Source: Karstenula rhodostoma CBS 690.94 (Eukaryota; Ascomycota; Dothideomycetes; Pleosporales; Didymosphaeriaceae). Taken from it: a stretch of DNA of 64,000 bases. Position 1 is the first letter of the stretch. Every line of letters starts with the position of its first letter. Location of the stretch: positions 2,635,937-2,699,936 of the forward strand of contig MU001494.1 in the NCBI GenBank assembly GCA_010093485.1, written 5' to 3'. The notes beneath the pieces were generated by a model. It was not told the origin of the DNA. It saw nothing but the letters and a program-made list of their open reading frames with translations, and searched no databases. The translations under genes and the position numbers were made by a program. Positions 60,898-64,000 of this stretch are shown here, one piece after another.

Positions 60898-61212
60898 TAT
60901 TTCCTCAAAACATCCGCACTCGCACTTGAGGCTTGGATCGTTTGGCTCAACTTCAATATTAACCTGTTCAGCCTCAATTTTTGCATGCAATCCGTCCAGA
61001 GATGTTTCCAGCTCGTCTAAATAGGAGCTGGGAGCAAAGGTAGAACCATTATAGGCAGCTACCACATAGCCATGTATAAACCTCTAATCTAAGCAATGAG
61101 AGGTTGAGTATCTGTCAAGATAAATCTTGAGAACGATCTTGAGAATTTTCAACTTGTTGAATCGATGCTACCATGAAGTGAGTTTGGGCTTTTTTATAGG
61201 TGATAAAGACAT
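60841..61212 (-). pseudogene. Small gene whose 3' end is replaced by the MITE
   Basis: The minus-strand exon 61081 to 60898 reads 'FIHGYVVAAYNGSTFAPSSY', 'LDELETSLDGLHAKIEAE' and 'DPSLKCECGCFEEI', then enters the MITE and stops at 60841-60843 after about 17 foreign codons. Removing the MITE plus one TA keeps the frame across the junction and gives nine more codons to a TGA at 60588-60590. A likely first exon is 61172-61212 (ATG 61212, 'MSLSPIKKPKLTSW'), spliced by a weak GTAGCA donor to an acceptor at 61082; this part is uncertain. Family unknown; the CxCxC cluster is the only motif. The altered protein may still be made. Confidence 0.55.
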
Positions 61213-61995
61213 GAAACTGGGTTGTTGAATACGAATGCTCGGAGAGAACAGAAGTCTGAGACCAGATCTTCTGATGACCTTGGCTCGAGAAAAGTTGGCT
61301 TGAAGTGGGCTCAGCTGCACTTTCAAATGTTGTACTCGTTTTTTTATACAGTATTTTGGCAAACTACATAGTATCTACACCGAAGCTACTACATGTAGAT
61401 CTTAGTTACAGTTCAGGTTACTACAATAGGAGCTGCAAGTAGGACCAGAAACGTTGGTGTAGTATCATTATAACATGGACCATGGCTTCGCAATTAGTTG
61501 GTTCCGGGATATAGCTCTAGTTATGGCAATATCTAGATGTGACCTAGTCAGTTCTACCGGGTGCAAACTGGATAGGTGCAAACGAGCGAAGGAGCTGTAA
61601 CAAGGTACACCATACTTCTACGTATATATATTGTGTACGATCACTATAAGGGTGGGTAAATCAATGAAGCAAGGGGGACAAAAAGGCGTGTTATGCTTTG
61701 CTAATGCACGAACAAAGGGGGACCAAAAAAGCGGCTAAGGCTTGCCCAGCGTCTGTGCGCAGGCTAACTAAAAAAGGGCGTAGCGCCAAGCTAGTCGAAA
61801 CGGGCTTAGCGCGTGCCCGCTGACACATAAGAAATCCGACGATGGAGAGTCGACAAGGTACTACGTATATAAAAACTCAGTTTCTTGCGGCAAACACTAC
61901 TACTCTAAAGATAATACTCAGATCTCACTTCAAGCCTGCCACATTCAACTTCAGAAGCGTGCCTGGCTTGACAAATCTCGCACATGCAAGGGTAA
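61213..61995. other. AT-rich spacer upstream of rhomboid gene
   Basis: No gene. Two similar GGGGGAC(A/C)AAAAA phrases (about 61672 and 61715) and GGGCTTAGCG phrases recur here and at the start of the rhomboid ORF. Confidence 0.4.
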
Positions 61996-63145
61996 ATGCC
62001 TGATCTAGTTAGTATGGTGTTGATCCAAAAAGGGCTTAGCGAGATTTGTCCTGCGGCTAAAACATTTGAACCCATGCGACGACGCGTCTATTCATCGATT
62101 GTTACTACGCGCCGACTCGTCTCATCTCAACAAAAGCACATCATGTGGTGGATAATCGCAGCTGCCGGGGCCGGATTCGCGTGGTCTGTGAAGGATACTC
62201 CACCGCAGCCTTCACCAAGCATCGCCTTACGGAAACCCGGGTTATGGGCTCTCGGCGCATCCACGACAGCTTATGTCGGGCTTGCTGCGATGCAGGGATT
62301 TCACGACCGCTGTACTGATGGTTCCTACTCTCGCAGTCTGAAGAAGAAGAAGGAGGAGTACATCTTGCGCAGGTCGTCGCCATTGGTCTCCCACAGGGGT
62401 CTGTCTTTGACTATGGTTGGCCTCAACCTTGCTGTCTTTATGCACTGCCAGAGTGCTCCACGCAAGCTTTGGAGATTGGCAGACTCGCCCAGCGGCACTT
62501 GGACTCTCTTGACGTGCGCATTTTGCCACAAAGATATTCAGCACCTTTCCGCCAACATGGCTTCGCTGGTCCCTGAGATACCGCATATGCTCCAAGTATG
62601 CGGCCAAAGTCCCTACCAATTCATCGCCTTCTATGTATCGGCCGCGATATTCAGCTCATACGCGCAGCGCGCCGTGTCCTATATCAGATGGACACAACGG
62701 TGGACTTCTCGTTTCGGCGTCGGAACGCCGCTCAGCATGGGCGCTAGCGGTGTAGCAATGGCGGTCTTCGCGGCGTCTTGCTTCGCGCAGCCTTCTTGGG
62801 CCTCGCCATCATTCCTACTGTCTACATTGACGTTGGGATGGCAGGTCACTAACGATCTCAATGGACTGTTCTATAGCGACGAAGCCATTGGGTTTGCAGT
62901 AAGTTTGCCTTGAACATCGCAGTCTTTGCTAAAGCTAATCGATTTACAAGGCGCATTTAGCTGGTGCTGCATTTGGGGCCATGTACGCCTACTTCAACGC
63001 TGACTGCTATATCTGGTCCAAACTTGTCCGCCTCTTTAGCGGGATTAGAAGCGGTCGAAATCTCCCCAAGCCTCCTACACAAACCATTCACCACGACAAC
63101 CTCGACTTGAATGAAATCGTTCGCCGATTAAACGAGTCAGCTTGA
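61996..63145 (+). CDS. Rhomboid-family intramembrane serine protease, probably mitochondrial
   Basis: Two exons: 61996-62898 and 62951-63145, 365 aa. The 52-bp intron is GTAAGT...ACAAG, phase 0, and joins 'DEAIGFA' to 'AHLAGAAFGAMYAYF'. The catalytic serine lies in 'LSMGASGVAMAVFA' (Ser about 251) and the catalytic histidine in 'AHLAGAAFG' (His about 303). 'FCHKDIQHLSANMASL' is the conserved loop/TM2 segment. About six or seven membrane helices are predicted by eye. The N-terminus from ATG 62074, 'MRRRVYSSIVTTRRLVSSQQ', looks like a mitochondrial presequence, so that ATG may be the true start. PCP1/PARL-type rhomboids process Mgm1 and similar substrates; that role is inferred. Without splicing the frame ends at 62913 and lacks the histidine. 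Confidence 0.88.
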
Positions 63146-63204
63146 ACACACTGGCCCAGACTCGGACCGGTACTCACATTGCGCTGTCTCCGTGCACTTT
63201 TGAC

Positions 63205-64000
63205 TCACGCCTCCTTGCGTCTCAGCAACGCAGCTTCCAGCGCCTCTCCCATCTTCTGGGCACACTCACTAGAGCAGTTCCAGTCCCAGATATACTGGAT
63301 CTTCTGGAAACCGTTCTTCCTCGACCATGTCCCCGTGTGTCCAGGACAGACTACGCCCAACACGCTCACGGCGACCTCCTCAATATTGGGAAACGCCGTC
63401 TCCATCAAGCTCAGCTGTTGGATGAAGGCACCACGCTTAGGGTCGCAGTATGCACCCGAAACATGACCCTCATCCGTGCCATTGCGGAGCAGCGCCAAAT
63501 TTGTAGTCTCCTGGAAGTCGACATGGAACTCGAAACGGCGGAGCGAGGTGAATGAAACTTGCCATGCTATTCGTCGTGCGCCTGTCTCTTCGAGGGCGGC
63601 GGTGAGAGGATCATTTGAACGTCCGAGCCGCAAGCCTGTCTGGTATCGGAACAGCGCAGCCCAAGAACATGAACCATCAAGCATATTCATGGCGCAGATG
63701 GACTCAGGAAAGAACCAGATATTGAGAGCTGTAATGTCCCTGCAGAAGCGTGCGTTGGGATGCTTGAGGACGTTGTTGCGGAGATGCGGCCTAAGTATGC
63801 ACGTGAAGCGATTCGGGGAGTAGACGCCGTGAATAAGGACAAATTGGTTCTGCTGGTAGAGATAGAGCGCTTGCGAAGACATGCGCTTGTTGACAAGGAG
63901 GAGTGGAAGTAGGTCCTTCGAGGCTCTAGGTTGCGAGGTAACCGATACGGCCCACGTTACTTTGGCAATGGGGGCGAGGATCTGCAGTTGGATCTCGTTG
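63205..64000 (-). CDS. F-box-like protein, 5' end outside window
   Basis: Partial minus-strand CDS: the frame is open from the right edge (last complete codon 63999-63997) to a stop at 63205, at least 264 aa. It starts within 'NEIQLQILAPIAK', which resembles the F-box phrase 'LP.EI...IL', and continues 'LLPLLLVNKRMSSQALYLY', typical of fungal F-box/2EXR-like proteins. An internal ATG at 63882 is unlikely to be the start because the upstream codons fit the family. The remainder has leucine-spaced strands without a named domain. It is convergent with the rhomboid gene, 59 bp away. Confidence 0.75.
   Translation of the reverse strand, partial: NEIQLQILAPIAKVTWAVSVTSQPRASKDLLPLLLVNKRMSSQALYLYQQNQFVLIHGVYSPNRFTCILRPHLRNNVLKHPNARFCRDITALNIWFFPESICAMNMLDGSCSWAALFRYQTGLRLGRSNDPLTAALEETGARRIAWQVSFTSLRRFEFHVDFQETTNLALLRNGTDEGHVSGAYCDPKRGAFIQQLSLMETAFPNIEEVAVSVLGVVCPGHTGTWSRKNGFQKIQYIWDWNCSSECAQKMGEALEAALLRRKEA

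Overview
The window is nuclear DNA of a filamentous ascomycete (Pezizomycotina, most likely a dothideomycete; the class is inferred, not proven). Genes are compact with short introns (47-152 bp, one of 478 bp) carrying GT...AG ends and CTAAC/CTGAC-like branch points. Both strands are used evenly. The families seen (Med15, TAF8, Som1, mL58, COX9, EFM4/EFM7-type methyltransferases, DUF4360, Zn2Cys6 regulator) are typical of moulds. Exon structures were worked out by hand from splice signals, reading phase and family conservation. No RNA evidence was available.

Layout. 1-5.2 kb: three tandem minus-strand paralogues of an uncharacterised family with a possible divergent BTB/POZ-like fold. 5.9-13.3 kb: housekeeping block with a GNAT acetyltransferase, a TMEM205-like membrane protein, two convergent class I methyltransferases related to eEF1A modifiers (EFM7/Nnt1 and EFM4), a small membrane protein and an alpha/beta hydrolase. 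14.9-21.6 kb: a Ser/Thr-rich single-pass surface protein with a 27-bp tandem repeat, a doubtful small ORF, a secreted DUF4360 protein and an animal-type (6-4) photolyase/cryptochrome. 22.9-33.9 kb: the densest core, with glycogenin, a DUG1-type dipeptidase, mitochondrial ribosomal protein mL58, an XRCC2-like recombination protein divergent from Som1, TAF8, and COX9 split into four tiny exons.

33.9-39.1 kb is gene-poor. It holds one intact APH/kinase-fold gene, a TIR element, one copy of a dispersed repeat and fragments of apparent coding sequence. 39.2-49.5 kb: an F-box/WD40 protein, a DUF7704 membrane protein and the large Mediator subunit Med15. 49.5-54.9 kb has no convincing gene. 54.9-59.6 kb: a Zn2Cys6 regulator divergent from a mitochondrial carrier, and an F-box protein. 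59.6-62 kb is AT-rich and contains a 278-bp palindromic MITE inserted into the 3' end of a small gene. 62-64 kb: a rhomboid protease and an F-box-like gene that runs off the window.

Functional links. Six genes are mitochondrial or probably so (dipeptidase with targeting extension, mL58, Som1, COX9, carrier, rhomboid). Two neighbouring genes probably modify the same translation factor. Med15 and TAF8 are general transcription components. No secondary-metabolite cluster, CRISPR array, rRNA or convincing tRNA was seen. The most notable signals are the MITE insertion, three copies of a sharply bounded dispersed repeat, a long open intron in glycogenin, AAG 3' splice sites in five of 27 introns, and an XRCC2-like gene whose main exon has no early ATG.
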